The notes: generated by a model from the sequence alone, not told the origin. Shown: positions 26,587 through 35,735, numbered from the stretch's first letter. The stretch: DNA of 50,378 bases from Actinobacteria bacterium Ga0077560 (GCA_001464275.1 LNFL01000173.1:1-50378); one strand, 5' to 3'. Program-made: numbers and translations.

Positions 26587-27561
26587 CTACTCGTACGCCG
26601 CGAGCTTCTGCAGGTCCGCGTCGATCGAGTCCTGCGGCGCCGGGACGAACTGCAGCTCCTCGGCAAGTGTGACCGCGTTCTCGACGTAGTACTTCGTGAA
26701 GGCCAGCACCTCGGGCTTCGCGAGCGACGCCTTGCTCACGTAGATGTAGAGCGGCCGCGAGAGCGGGTAGCTGCCGTCGGTGATCGTCTCGGCCGACGGC
26801 GCCACGCCGTCCAGCGCGATGGCGGCCAGGCTGTCCGCGTTCTCCTCGTAGTAGGTGTACCCGAAGTAGCCGAGCCCCTGGGCCGAGCCCGTGACCGCCT
26901 TCACCGTGACGTTGTCGTCGGCCGAGGCCGAGTAGTCCTGCCGCGGCGACAGCACCTCGCCGGCGGCGTCCTCTCCGAGGACCGTCTCGTTGAAGAAGTC
27001 GTACGTGCCGGACTGGGAGTCGGCGCCGGCCAGGGTGAGCTTGGCGGCGGGGAAGCCGCCACCCGGGATCTGGCTCCAGTCGTTGATCTTGGAGCCCTTG
27101 CTCCAGATCGCCTTCAGCTGGTCGAGCGTGAGGTTGAGGTTGTCGCCGACCACGCCGCCCTTCTTGGTGACCACGGTGATGCCGTCGGAGGCGATGCGGA
27201 GCTCCTCGTACTCGATGCCCGCGTCGGCGCAGACCTTGGCCTCCTCGTCCTTGATCTCACGGGAGGCGTTCGAGATGTCGGTCTCGCCCTTGCAGAAGAC
27301 CTCGAAGCCACCGCCGGTGCCGGAGGTGCGGACGGAGACGTCCACGCCGCCGTTCTCGCCCGTGAAGTCCTCGGCGGCGGCCGAGGTGAGCGGACCCACC
27401 GTCGACGAGCCGTCGACGAGGACCTTGCCCAAGAGGTCTCCGCCGGAGCCGGTGGAGCCGCCCTCGTCGTCACCGCCACATCCGGCGGCGATCGTTCCAA
27501 GGGTCATGGTCGTCGCGATCAGCGCGAGGGCGATACGGCGACGGCGTCGGGGTGCGGCCAT
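26587..27561 (-). CDS. pstS: Phosphate-binding lipoprotein PstS
   Basis: A 324-residue solute-binding lipoprotein that delivers phosphate to PstAC. A basic start and hydrophobic core lead to the lipobox IAAGC (Cys about residue 28). Phosphate-site motifs are DGSSTVGPLTSAAAEDF, RTSGTGGGFEVFCKGETDISNASR, SDGITVV and SGTYDFFNE. The start ATG 27561 has AAGGAG upstream at slightly long spacing. First gene of pstSCAB; a PHO box lies 111-128 bp upstream, so phosphate-starvation control by PhoP/PhoB is expected. Confidence 0.96.
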   Translation of the reverse strand: MAAPRRRRRIALALIATTMTLGTIAAGCGGDDEGGSTGSGGDLLGKVLVDGSSTVGPLTSAAAEDFTGENGGVDVSVRTSGTGGGFEVFCKGETDISNASREIKDEEAKVCADAGIEYEELRIASDGITVVTKKGGVVGDNLNLTLDQLKAIWSKGSKINDWSQIPGGGFPAAKLTLAGADSQSGTYDFFNETVLGEDAAGEVLSPRQDYSASADDNVTVKAVTGSAQGLGYFGYTYYEENADSLAAIALDGVAPSAETITDGSYPLSRPLYIYVSKASLAKPEVLAFTKYYVENAVTLAEELQFVPAPQDSIDADLQKLAAYE

Positions 27562-27671
27562 TCGGAGCGGTCTCCTTGTCGGATTCAAGCGCGGCGGGCG
27601 GGGGGAGCCCGCCGTCGGGGAGACGCTACGTCGTCGCGGCCGCGGATCGGGTGACCGGAGCGTGGCCGTGT

Positions 27672-27689
27672 TGTGAACCTGATGTGAAC
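27672..27689 (-). promoter_or_regulatory. PHO box upstream of pstS
   Basis: On the minus strand, GTTCACA (27689-27683) and GTTCACA (27678-27672) form a direct repeat with 11-bp period. This is the unit known for PhoP binding sites in Streptomyces (GTTCACC repeats). It lies between the monooxygenase stop and pstS and points toward pstS. Confidence 0.8.
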
Positions 27690-27702
27690 GAGGCCGCATT
27701 GC

Positions 27703-28731
27703 TCATCCCTCCCGGGGCGGCCAGTACTCCCACGGCGGCCGCTGCGCGCCGGGCGGTGCCTGGGGGATCCGCGCTCCCTGCGCCCCGACCGACACGTACG
27801 GATCCACCACCGGGCGGCGCCAGTGCTCGTGGTGACGGCACGCCTCGTCGGGGTCACCGGGGTTTGCGGCGATGCTCGTGGCCAGTTGCAGGGCGTCACC
27901 GAATCCCAGCCCGGCGCCCACCCCGGACTCCGGGTCCATCGCGTGCGCGGCCTCGCCGATGAGCATCACGCCGGGGTTCCACCAGCGCTCGGACACCACC
28001 TCGGTGACCTCCCTGTACCGCACTTGGTCCATGCTGGTGACGCCCTGCAGCGCCAGCTCGGCCGGCGGCAGCAGGCGGATGAAGCTGCGCTTGAACGCCT
28101 CCAGGCCCGGGGCCAGCGCCGCCTCGGGGCCGATGCGGTCGATCTGCCACCAGCCCGCGGACCCGCCGGGCCAGGACATGACCCCCACCTGCCGGCCGTC
28201 GGACTGGTAGGCCATCACGAACGAGGACGGCATCACCACCGGCGAGGTGAACGAGAGCCCGCCACCCTCCGAGGGCCGCGTGATGTGGGGGATGCCGGCC
28301 AGCTCGCGCACCCCGGACATGGTGCCGTCGGCGCCCACCACCAGGTCGGCCGGCACGTCGCGCTCCCCGCCGGGGCCGCGGGTGCGCACGCCCACCACCC
28401 GGTCGCCGTCGCGCAGGAGGTCCAGGACCTCCTCCTCGTGCTCCACCGGCACGCCCTCGGCGATGTGGTCGATCAGGGTCTGCCGGGCGACGGCGATCGC
28501 CACCGGCCGGCCGTCCTCGCCCACCGCCACGTCGCGGCCCGCGGCCCGGATGGTCTCGTAGAGCCCGAGGTCCTCGAGCGCCTCGTAGGCCTGGAAGGGC
28601 AGCATGATCGGCCCTTCGGTGAACCGCCCCGCGGGCGCCCGCTCCAGCACCACCGGCGTGATGCCCCGCTTCATCAGGGCACGGGCCAGCACCAGGCCCG
28701 CCATGCCGCCGCCGACCACCACCACCCGCAT
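27703..28731 (-). CDS. FAD-dependent monooxygenase (PHBH/UbiH type)
   Basis: A 342-residue flavoprotein hydroxylase. The N-terminal dinucleotide fold is VVVGGGMAGLVLARAL, the second FAD contact is LVVGADGTMSGVRELAG, and the third is GEAAHAMDPESGVGAGLGFGDA, a variant of GDAAH..PP.G.G. Such enzymes hydroxylate aromatic or polyketide substrates with NAD(P)H and O2; the substrate cannot be read from the sequence. It is slightly short at the C-terminus, which ends in a Pro-rich tail. ATG 28731 has GAGGGA 4 nt upstream. It precedes the pst genes on the same strand but the PHO box separates them. Confidence 0.85.
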   Translation of the reverse strand: MRVVVVGGGMAGLVLARALMKRGITPVVLERAPAGRFTEGPIMLPFQAYEALEDLGLYETIRAAGRDVAVGEDGRPVAIAVARQTLIDHIAEGVPVEHEEEVLDLLRDGDRVVGVRTRGPGGERDVPADLVVGADGTMSGVRELAGIPHITRPSEGGGLSFTSPVVMPSSFVMAYQSDGRQVGVMSWPGGSAGWWQIDRIGPEAALAPGLEAFKRSFIRLLPPAELALQGVTSMDQVRYREVTEVVSERWWNPGVMLIGEAAHAMDPESGVGAGLGFGDALQLATSIAANPGDPDEACRHHEHWRRPVVDPYVSVGAQGARIPQAPPGAQRPPWEYWPPREG

Positions 28732-28881
28732 GCCGTCCCTCCCGTGCCAACGCCGTGCGACCGCTCAACCCTCCCACACCCCGGGCCGAAGGGGTGATGC
28801 CCCGCGATACCCTGTCCGTGTTCCCGGATGCCGTCACCGACGACGGATCCGGTTTTCGCCCCCTCCGTGAGGAGCAAGATC

Positions 28882-30300
28882 GTGATCGAGGTGGATGTCG
28901 CCGTCCTCGGCGGCGGCCCCGGCGGCTACCCCGCCGCAATCCGGGCCGCCCAGCTGGGCCTGTCCGTCGCCGTCATCGAGCAGGGCCGCCTGGGCGGCAC
29001 CTGCCTGAACGTGGGCTGCATCCCCACGAAGGCCTGGGTGCAGAGCGCCCACGCGATGAAGGACGCCCACACGACGTTCGCGCAGCTCGGTGTCACGGTG
29101 CCCTCGGCGGAGCTCGACTTCGCCCAGGTGCAGGCCAACAAGGCGGCCATCGTCGACCGCATGGTGGGCGGCGTGGGCGGCCTGCTGAAGGCCAACGGCG
29201 TGCAGGTGGTCGAGGGCCGCGGCACCTTCACCGACGCCAACACGATCGCGGTGGAGGGCGGCGAGACGGTGCGGTTCGCGCACGCGGTCATCGCCACGGG
29301 CTCCCGCCCCTCGCGCCCGCCGGTCGAGGGGATCGACCACGGCAAGTGCGTGGACAGCACCGGCCTGCTGGCGGTCACCGAGGCCCCCAAGCGCCTGGTG
29401 GTGCTGGGCGGCGGCGTCATCGGCGTCGAGTTCGCCTCGATCTTCAACCACTTCGGGTCCGAGGTGACGATCGTCGAGATGCTCGACCACCTCATCCCGA
29501 TGGAGGACGCGGACGCGGTCAAGGAGCTCGAGCGCGCCTTCAAGAAGCAGAAGATCGCCCTGCACCTGGGCGCTCGCGCCACGAACGTGGAGGAGACCGC
29601 CGACGGCATGGCGCTGCACTTCACCGACGCCAACGGGGCGGAGCAGACCGTCGTGGGCGACCTCATCCTGGTGGCCACGGGCCGCCGGGCGAACGTGGAG
29701 GACCTGGGGCTGGAGGCCGCCGGCGTGACCGCCGAGCCCAACCGCATCCCGGCCGACGCCACGCGCCGCACCAACGTGCCCCACATCTACGCCGTCGGCG
29801 ACGTCGCCGGGTACTGGCAGCTGGCGCACACCGCGTTCCGCGAGGGCGAGGTGGCCGCCGAGAACATCGCCGGGCACCACGCCGAGGTGTCCGGCGCCGT
29901 CCCGCGGTGCATCTACACCGACCCCGAGGTGGCGGCGGTGGGCCTCACCGAGGCCCAGGCGGTCGAGAAGTTCGGGGCGGAGCGGATCAAGGTCGGCAGG
30001 TTCCCGTTCTCCGCGGTCGCCCGGGCCTCGATGTTCGCCGACCGCACCGGGTTCGTGAAGACCATCCACGAGACCACGCTCGGCGAGCTGCTGGGCATCG
30101 TGGTGGTGGGCATGAACGCCACCGAGATCGTGAACGCCGGCGTCGTGGCCCTCGACTCGGAGGCCCGCATCGACACCGTGGGCGACTCCATCGCGGCGCA
30201 CCCCACCCTCGCGGAGGCCTTCAAGGAGGCCGCGCTGGTGAGCCTGGACCGCCCGATCCACATGCCGCCGGCCAAGAAGCCGGTGGTGGCCGCCTCCTAG
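28882..30300 (+). CDS. lpdA: Dihydrolipoyl dehydrogenase
   Basis: A 472-residue flavoprotein that re-oxidises dihydrolipoamide in 2-oxo acid dehydrogenase or glycine cleavage complexes. FAD fold AVLGGGPGGYPAAIRAAQLG, redox disulfide GGTCLNVGCIPTK, NAD fold LVVLGGGVIGVEFASIF, second FAD motif YAVGDVAG, and the dimer-interface catalytic AHPTLAEAF. The start is taken as GTG 28882, where AGGAG lies 7 nt upstream and the family N-terminus (IEVDVAVLGGG) begins; a longer frame from 28828 adds 18 non-conserved residues. No E1 or E2 gene is nearby. Confidence 0.93.
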   Translation: MIEVDVAVLGGGPGGYPAAIRAAQLGLSVAVIEQGRLGGTCLNVGCIPTKAWVQSAHAMKDAHTTFAQLGVTVPSAELDFAQVQANKAAIVDRMVGGVGGLLKANGVQVVEGRGTFTDANTIAVEGGETVRFAHAVIATGSRPSRPPVEGIDHGKCVDSTGLLAVTEAPKRLVVLGGGVIGVEFASIFNHFGSEVTIVEMLDHLIPMEDADAVKELERAFKKQKIALHLGARATNVEETADGMALHFTDANGAEQTVVGDLILVATGRRANVEDLGLEAAGVTAEPNRIPADATRRTNVPHIYAVGDVAGYWQLAHTAFREGEVAAENIAGHHAEVSGAVPRCIYTDPEVAAVGLTEAQAVEKFGAERIKVGRFPFSAVARASMFADRTGFVKTIHETTLGELLGIVVVGMNATEIVNAGVVALDSEARIDTVGDSIAAHPTLAEAFKEAALVSLDRPIHMPPAKKPVVAAS

Positions 30301-30307
30301 CGCCGAC

Positions 30308-31087
30308 CTACCGCTGGCCGGGGTCGATCTCGACCCCGGCCAGCAGCAGCACCACGGCCACCAGCGCGATCACCAGCGGCTGGTGCAACAGGTAGATCGG
30401 CAGGGCGTGACGTCCCGGCCAGGTGATCCACCGCACCCGGGGCGGCGTGCGGCCGTCGAGCAGCCGCGCCAGCAGCGGGCCGCGAGCCCCGCGGGGGTAC
30501 AGCGCCAGCCCGGCGGCGAGCCCCAGCATGCTCAGGCCGATCCAGGGCAGCAGCGGGTAGTAGTCCACGCCGCTGCCGTCCGGCAGCCGCCATCCGAGCG
30601 GGAACAGCAGCGGGTTGCCGTCGTAGCGGTCCTCCAACGCCTTGCCGGCCAGGATCACCGGCACGGCCGCGACGGCGTTCACGACCGGGCCCAGCCGGGC
30701 CAGCAGCGGCAGCAGGAGCATGATCACCCCGATGCAGTGCAGGATCCCGAAGCGCACGTAGTCCTCGGACCCGAGCGCGACAAAAGTCCCGATGCTCACC
30801 AGCAGCGCGACGCCCAGCACCTGCCCGGCGCGCCTGGCGTGGTGCCGCCACAGCTCGGTGCCGCCGACGCCGCGCTCGCGCTGGCGCTGGGTGGCGACGG
30901 CGAAGCTCACGCCCACGATGAACAGGAACGTGGACCCGCAGGCGACCTGGAGCGCGCGCCACCCGCCGCCGAACGGGTCGATGCCGACGCCGGGAGCCAG
31001 CCACCAGACGTCCCAGGACGCGTGGTAGGCGACCATCATCAGGATGGCCGCGCTTCGTGCGGCGTCGATCTCCCAGAGGCGTTTCAC
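30308..31087 (-). CDS. HGSNAT-like (DUF1624) membrane acyltransferase
   Basis: A 259-residue membrane protein with about seven or eight helices. RLWEIDAARSAAILMMVAYHASWDVWWL at the N-terminus is characteristic of the heparan-alpha-glucosaminide N-acetyltransferase catalytic family (DUF1624). The conserved His in YHASWD and the C-terminal GRHALPIYLLHQPL fit transmembrane acyltransferases. The substrate is unknown; acylation of a cell-surface glycan is possible. The GTG start overlaps the upstream stop as GTGA. Third gene of an operon with the hydrolase and inositol-phosphatase genes. Confidence 0.83.
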   Translation of the reverse strand: MKRLWEIDAARSAAILMMVAYHASWDVWWLAPGVGIDPFGGGWRALQVACGSTFLFIVGVSFAVATQRQRERGVGGTELWRHHARRAGQVLGVALLVSIGTFVALGSEDYVRFGILHCIGVIMLLLPLLARLGPVVNAVAAVPVILAGKALEDRYDGNPLLFPLGWRLPDGSGVDYYPLLPWIGLSMLGLAAGLALYPRGARGPLLARLLDGRTPPRVRWITWPGRHALPIYLLHQPLVIALVAVVLLLAGVEIDPGQR

Positions 31088-31866
31088 ACGGCGTCCTCGA
31101 AGAGCGCGCGCACCCCCGGCACGATGTCGCGGTGCCCGGCCACCACCCCGGCGGGCCGGGGTGGCGCGGCCTCGAGCATCTCCACCGTGCCGCCGGCCTC
31201 GGTCACCAGCAGCGCCCCGGCCGACCAGTCCCACACCTCCAGGCCCCGTTCGCAGAACGCGTCCAGCCGCCCCGCGGCGGTCCAGGCCAGGTCCAGGGCC
31301 GCGGCGCCGAACCGCCGGACGTCCCGCACCAGGGGGATCACCCGGACCAGCCGCTCGGCCTGCCGGGCCCGCTCGGCGGCCGAGTAGTTGAAGCCCGTGC
31401 CCACCAGCGCCTCGTCGAGGGCCGTCGGGCGCGTCACCGAGAGCCGCCGGTCGCCCAGCCACGCGCCCCGCCCGCGGGCCGCCGCGAAGCACTCGTCGCC
31501 GCACGGGTCGAGCACCACGGCCGCCAGCCCGCCGTCGGGCCCCACCGCGGCGATGCTCACGGCCCAGTGCGGGATGCCCCAGAGGAAGTTGGTGGTGCCG
31601 TCCAGGGGGTCCACCACCCAGCGCACGCCGGAGGTGCCCTCGGCGCTGGCCCCCTCCTCGGCCAGCAGCGCGTCGGCGGGGCGGGCGGCGGCGATGATCT
31701 GCACGATCGCCTCCTGCGCGGCCCGGTCGGCGTCGCTCACCAGATCCGTGTGGCTGCTCTTGGCGTCCACCCCCGTGGCCGTCGCCCCGAAGCGGGCCAG
31801 CAGCTCCTCGCCCGCCGCGGCGGCGGCGCGCCGGGCGACCTCCAGCAGTTCGTCCGGCAGGCTCAT
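31084..31866 (-). CDS. Inositol monophosphatase family protein
   Basis: A 260-residue Mg-dependent phosphatase. The metal site is seen as LLAEEG, WVVDPLDGTTNFLWG and VWDWSAGALLVTEAGG, all three family motifs. Likely substrates are myo-inositol-1-phosphate, histidinol-phosphate or related sugar phosphates; the sequence alone does not separate them. ATG 31866 overlaps the hydrolase stop (ATGA) and its own TGA overlaps the next GTG, so three genes are tightly coupled. Confidence 0.9.
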   Translation of the reverse strand: MSLPDELLEVARRAAAAAGEELLARFGATATGVDAKSSHTDLVSDADRAAQEAIVQIIAAARPADALLAEEGASAEGTSGVRWVVDPLDGTTNFLWGIPHWAVSIAAVGPDGGLAAVVLDPCGDECFAAARGRGAWLGDRRLSVTRPTALDEALVGTGFNYSAAERARQAERLVRVIPLVRDVRRFGAAALDLAWTAAGRLDAFCERGLEVWDWSAGALLVTEAGGTVEMLEAAPPRPAGVVAGHRDIVPGVRALFEDAV

Positions 31867-32627
31867 GCGGCGCTCAGGTGTCGAAGGATGAGCGGGACGG
31901 TCAAGGTGGGGTCCTCCATGTGCATGAAATGTCCGGCGTCCGGCACCACCACCAGGTGCGCGACGTCGCCCAGCGCATCGGCGAGCATGACGGCCCCGGC
32001 GGCGGGCGACATGAAGTCGTGCTCACCGGCCACCACGAGGGTCGGCACGCGCACCGCCGCGGCCTCCGGGCGCAGGTCGAACGCCATCGCCGTGGCCAGG
32101 CCGCGCGCCGACGACCGCAGGGGCGCGGTGAGGATGCTGCGGGTGATGGTGGTGAGGAAGCGCGGCACCGACACGCTGTCCTCGTCGCGCGGCCGGGGCA
32201 CGCGGCGCACGCTGGCCCGGCCGGCGCGCAGCAGCATCCGCGCGATCACCGGCAGGTCCGCCAGCTGCCGCCAGCGGCCGGGCAGCCACGCGGGTCCGTC
32301 CACGGGGATCACCAGGGGCGCGAGCAGGACCAGCGCGGCGGGCTGCGGGTCGAGCGCCGGCGTGAGCATGAGCGCCGCCTGCGCGCCCAGCGAGTAGCCG
32401 ATCACCGCGTGCGGCGGAGGCCGGTGCCGCATCTCCGTCGCCAGCCAGTCGGCCACCGGCCGCGGGCCGCCGGCCAGCACCCAGTGGGGCGGCTCCAGGC
32501 AGGTCACGCGGAACCCCGCGCGCGCCACGGCGCGGTCCAGCCCGGCCCAGGCGTACGGCGGGCAGCGCCACCCGTTGACCATGAGCACCGAGGGCCCCTC
32601 GCCGAGCTCGTGGACGGTGCGCCGCAC
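31863..32627 (-). CDS. Alpha/beta hydrolase, paralogue 1 of divergent pair
   Basis: A 254-residue hydrolase: VNGWRCPPYAWAGLD near the oxyanion hole, nucleophile in GYSLGAQAAL, acid Asp in VAGEHDFMSP, and catalytic His in DAGHFMHMEDP. The start is GTG 32627. The phrases NGWRCP, EPPxxVLAGGPR and GYSLGAQ are shared with the divergent gene at 32654, showing a duplication. No secretion signal; substrate unknown. First gene of the operon with the inositol-phosphatase-like and acyltransferase genes. Confidence 0.85.
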   Translation of the reverse strand: MRRTVHELGEGPSVLMVNGWRCPPYAWAGLDRAVARAGFRVTCLEPPHWVLAGGPRPVADWLATEMRHRPPPHAVIGYSLGAQAALMLTPALDPQPAALVLLAPLVIPVDGPAWLPGRWRQLADLPVIARMLLRAGRASVRRVPRPRDEDSVSVPRFLTTITRSILTAPLRSSARGLATAMAFDLRPEAAAVRVPTLVVAGEHDFMSPAAGAVMLADALGDVAHLVVVPDAGHFMHMEDPTLTVPLILRHLSAA

Positions 32628-32653
32628 GATCCCATCCTGACAGGATCCGCGTC

Positions 32654-33484
32654 ATGGACCCCCCAGCACACGCGGACGGCGCGCCGCCGCGCGTGGTGAT
32701 GATCAACGGGTGGCGCTGCCCGGCCGGGGTCTGGGGCGGACTCGACGCGGCCATCGCCGCCGCCGGCTTCGGCGTCGAGCGGGCCGAGCCGCCCGAGGAC
32801 GTGCTGGCGGGCGGCCCGCGCGCCATCGCGGCATGGCTCGCGCCGCGCACCGCCGGCCCGCGCCCCGTCCACGCGGTGGTGGGCTACTCGCTGGGCGCGC
32901 AGGTGGCGCCCCTGGTGGCGCGGGCGATGCACCCGCCGCCCGCCCGGGTGGTGATGATCGCCCCGCCGGTCGCGCCGCTGGCACCGCGCACCTGGCTGCC
33001 GCGCAACGGACGCCAGCTGGCCGGCGTGCCGGGGCTCGGCGGCGCGCTGTTCCTGGCGGTCGTGGCGGCCCTGGCACGCCGGCCCGAGCGGCTGGAGACC
33101 GCGTACCGGCGGGCGGCCGGCACCCCCGGCGCGGTCGACCGCGAGCCGCTGGCCGGGTTCGTCGAGGCCACCACGCACCGCATCACCGGGTCGTCGCTGC
33201 GGGTGTCGGCGTCCTCGCTGGCGGCGACGATGCGCCTGGACCTGCGGCCCTGCGCGCCGGACGTCCCGGGCCGCGTGCTGATGTGCTGCGGGGAGCACGA
33301 CCCCCTCGCCCCGCCGGAGGGCGCGGAGGCGTTCGCCGCCGCCCTGCCCGGCGCGCGGCTGGCGGTGATCCCCGGCACCGGCCACTTCCCCCACCTGGAG
33401 TCCCCGGGACCCGTCGCGGAGCTGGTGGTCGCGCACCTGCGGGGAACGGCGACCCCCGGCCCGGGTCCGCTACCCTCCAGGTGA
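32654..33484 (+). CDS. Alpha/beta hydrolase, paralogue 2 of divergent pair
   Basis: A 276-residue paralogue of the divergent neighbour: INGWRCPAGVWGGLD, AEPPEDVLAGGPRAIAAWLAP, nucleophile GYSLGAQVAP, acid CCGEHDPLAPPEG and catalytic His GTGHFPHLESPG. The two starts are only 26 bp apart, with an inverted ATCCTG/GGAT element between, so promoters must overlap or lie inside the opposite gene. The stop shares one base with the ispH start (TGATG), coupling it to isoprenoid synthesis genes. Substrate unknown. Confidence 0.85.
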   Translation: MDPPAHADGAPPRVVMINGWRCPAGVWGGLDAAIAAAGFGVERAEPPEDVLAGGPRAIAAWLAPRTAGPRPVHAVVGYSLGAQVAPLVARAMHPPPARVVMIAPPVAPLAPRTWLPRNGRQLAGVPGLGGALFLAVVAALARRPERLETAYRRAAGTPGAVDREPLAGFVEATTHRITGSSLRVSASSLAATMRLDLRPCAPDVPGRVLMCCGEHDPLAPPEGAEAFAAALPGARLAVIPGTGHFPHLESPGPVAELVVAHLRGTATPGPGPLPSR

Positions 33485-34449
33485 TGTCCGACGCGGCCAG
33501 CCCAACGCCCCCGTCCGCCGCCCTCGACCTGGTGGCCCCCCGCGGGTACTGCGCCGGCGTCGACCGCGCCATCGAGACCGTGGAGCGCGCGCTCGACGAG
33601 CTGGGCCCGCCGGTCTACGTGCGCGGCGAGATCGTGCACAACCGGCACGTCGTGGACACGCTGGCCGAGCGCGGCGCGGTGTTCGTGCCCACCGAGCTCG
33701 AGGTCCCGGAGGGCGCCACCATCATCCTGTCGGCGCACGGCGTGGCCCCCGAGGTCTACGACAACTGCCGCGACCGCGGGCTGCGCGTCATCGACGCGAC
33801 CTGCCCGCTGGTGAGCAAGGTGCACGCCGAGGTCCGCCGGTTCGCCTCCCGCGGCGCGACGGTGCTGCTGGTGGGGCACGCCGACCACGACGAGGTGATC
33901 GGGACGCGGGGCGAGGCCGCCGACCGGGTGATCGTGGTGGAGGACGCCGACCAGGCCCGCACCGTCGAGGTCCCCGATCCGCTCCGGGTGGCGCTCACCA
34001 CCCAGACCACCCTGTCGCTGGACGACACCGCCGAGATCGTCCGGATCCTTCGCGAGCGGTTCCCGGCGCTGGAGCTGCCGCCCAAGAGCGACATCTGTTA
34101 CGCCACCCAGAACCGCCAGGACGCCGTGAAGTCGGCCGTCGGGATGGGCGCGGACCTGGTGCTGGTGGTGGGCTCCCAGAACTCCTCGAACTCGAACCGC
34201 ATGGTCGAGGTCGGCCAGGCCAGCGGCGCCGAGGCGCACCTCATCGAGAACGCCGCCGCCGTGGATCCGTCCTGGCTGGACGGCAAGCGGCGGGTCGCGC
34301 TCACCGCCGGCGCATCGGCGCCGGAGGTGCTGGTGCGCGAGGTCGCGGAGATGCTGGAGCGCCTGGGCTTCGACCGCACCGGCGCCGAGCTGCCCAGCGC
34401 CGAGGGAGTGGTGTTCGCACTCCCGCGCGAGGTCCGCGCCGCCCGCTGA
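33484..34449 (+). CDS. ispH: 4-hydroxy-3-methylbut-2-enyl diphosphate reductase
   Basis: A 321-residue Fe-S enzyme that makes IPP and DMAPP in the last step of the MEP pathway. The three cluster cysteines are visible: APRGYCAGV (Cys23), IDATCPLVSK (Cys107) and DICYATQNRQ (Cys205). Other family motifs are GEIVHNRHVVD, SAHGVAPEV, LVGHADHDEVIGTRGE, TTQTTLS and GSQNSSNSNRM. The first 15 residues are non-conserved. ATG 33484 overlaps the hydrolase stop by one base. Confidence 0.96.
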   Translation: MSDAASPTPPSAALDLVAPRGYCAGVDRAIETVERALDELGPPVYVRGEIVHNRHVVDTLAERGAVFVPTELEVPEGATIILSAHGVAPEVYDNCRDRGLRVIDATCPLVSKVHAEVRRFASRGATVLLVGHADHDEVIGTRGEAADRVIVVEDADQARTVEVPDPLRVALTTQTTLSLDDTAEIVRILRERFPALELPPKSDICYATQNRQDAVKSAVGMGADLVLVVGSQNSSNSNRMVEVGQASGAEAHLIENAAAVDPSWLDGKRRVALTAGASAPEVLVREVAEMLERLGFDRTGAELPSAEGVVFALPREVRAAR

Positions 34450-34526
34450 CGGTCCGCGGGTCGCAGGGCTCGCGCCGGCGGTGTCGAACCACTCCGGTCG
34501 GGGGCCCCTCCGGCCGATGGGATCGG

Positions 34527-35690
34527 GTGGCCACCACGCCCGCAATGACCCGTCCGATTCCCGCTCACCGCACCCGCGCGCTGTTCGCGCTGCTGTCCGT
34601 GCTCGCCGTCGCGCTCGCATGGTGCGCGTCCGCGGCCGCGCAGCCGTCCGTGCGCGCGTCCCGCGCGGAGGTGGAGCGGCTGGAGGGCCAGCTCGCCAAG
34701 CTCGACGCGCGCGTGGGCGAGATCGCCGCGGAGCACAACTCGGCGATCGACCGCCTCGAGGCGGTCACCTCGAAGCTCGCCCGTGCCCGGACCGACCTGG
34801 CGGAATCCGAGGACCAGCTGCGCACCGGTCAGCGGCTCCTGGCGGACCGCCTGCGGAACATCTACGCGATGGGCGTCCCCACCGACGCCGAGCTGCTGCT
34901 CAGCAGCGGCAGCCTCGCCGCGGCCGCCGACCTGCGCAAGCTCATGGACCGCATCGCCCGCGAGGATGCGAGCACGGTGGCGACCCTGCGCCGCGAACGG
35001 GCGCGCATCTCGGCGCTGAAGGCCGAGCTCACCGTGCAGCGGGCCGAGTCCGAGCGCCGCGCCGAGGAGCTCGCGCAGAAGCGCGTGGAGCTGGACGCGG
35101 CGGTGTCCGCCCGCGAGACGCTCCTCAAGGGCGCCCGCGCCGACCTGCGGCGGGCCATCGCCGCGGAGCGGGAGCGCCAGCGCCGCCTGGCCGCGGAGGC
35201 CGCCGCGGCCCGCGCCCAGTCCACCGGATCGCTGCCGTACCTGCCGAGCGCCTCCGAGATCGCGGTGCTGCCCGGAGGCGTCAGCCACGTGTTCCCGGTC
35301 CAGGGCGGCGCCCGGTACAGCGACGACTGGATGGCGCCGCGCGCCGGGGGACGCGTGCACCAGGGCATCGACCTCTTCAACGACACCGGAACGCCCCTGG
35401 TCGCGGTGGCCGACGGCACCCTGTTCCGGGTGGGCTACAACGGACTCGGAGGCTGGCGGTTCTGGCTGCGCGACAGCGCCGGCACCGAGTTCTACTACGC
35501 CCACCTGTCCGCCTTCGCGCCCGCCGCGAAGGAGGGAGCGACCGTGAAGCAGGGCACCGTGCTGGGCTTCATCGGCACCAGCGGCGACGCCAGGGGGACG
35601 CCGCCGCACGTGCACTTCGAGATCCACCCCGGCGGGGGCGGGCCGGTGCGGCCGTTCCCCATCGTGGGGGCCTGGCCCATCGTCGGCTGA
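34527..35690 (+). CDS. Secreted M23 peptidase with coiled coil (EnvC/NlpD type)
   Basis: A 387-residue exported protein. A signal peptide ends near ASAAAQ (about residue 38). A coiled coil fills about residues 45-235 (VERLEGQLAKLDARVGEIAAEHNS, then a second Glu/Arg-rich helix). The LytM/M23 domain follows with HQGIDLF (His and Asp zinc ligands) and HVHFEI (HxH), so metal ligands are intact and it may be an active peptidoglycan endopeptidase or an amidase activator. The start may be GTG 34527 or ATG 34545. A 15-bp hairpin follows. Confidence 0.9.
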   Translation: MATTPAMTRPIPAHRTRALFALLSVLAVALAWCASAAAQPSVRASRAEVERLEGQLAKLDARVGEIAAEHNSAIDRLEAVTSKLARARTDLAESEDQLRTGQRLLADRLRNIYAMGVPTDAELLLSSGSLAAAADLRKLMDRIAREDASTVATLRRERARISALKAELTVQRAESERRAEELAQKRVELDAAVSARETLLKGARADLRRAIAAERERQRRLAAEAAAARAQSTGSLPYLPSASEIAVLPGGVSHVFPVQGGARYSDDWMAPRAGGRVHQGIDLFNDTGTPLVAVADGTLFRVGYNGLGGWRFWLRDSAGTEFYYAHLSAFAPAAKEGATVKQGTVLGFIGTSGDARGTPPHVHFEIHPGGGGPVRPFPIVGAWPIVG

Positions 35691-35694
35691 CGTC

Positions 35695-35727
35695 GTCCCC
35701 CGCACCCGCGTCGCGGGTGCGGGGGAC
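35695..35727. terminator. Bidirectional terminator
   Basis: A perfect 15-bp stem (35695-35709 with 35713-35727), loop GTC, between the convergent M23 peptidase and thioester-domain genes. Confidence 0.75.
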
Positions 35728-35735
35728 GGCATCGC

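Noticed and set aside
28828..28881. 18-residue N-terminal extension of dihydrolipoyl dehydrogenase
   Set aside because: The ribosome site AGGAG and the family N-terminus both favour GTG 28882.
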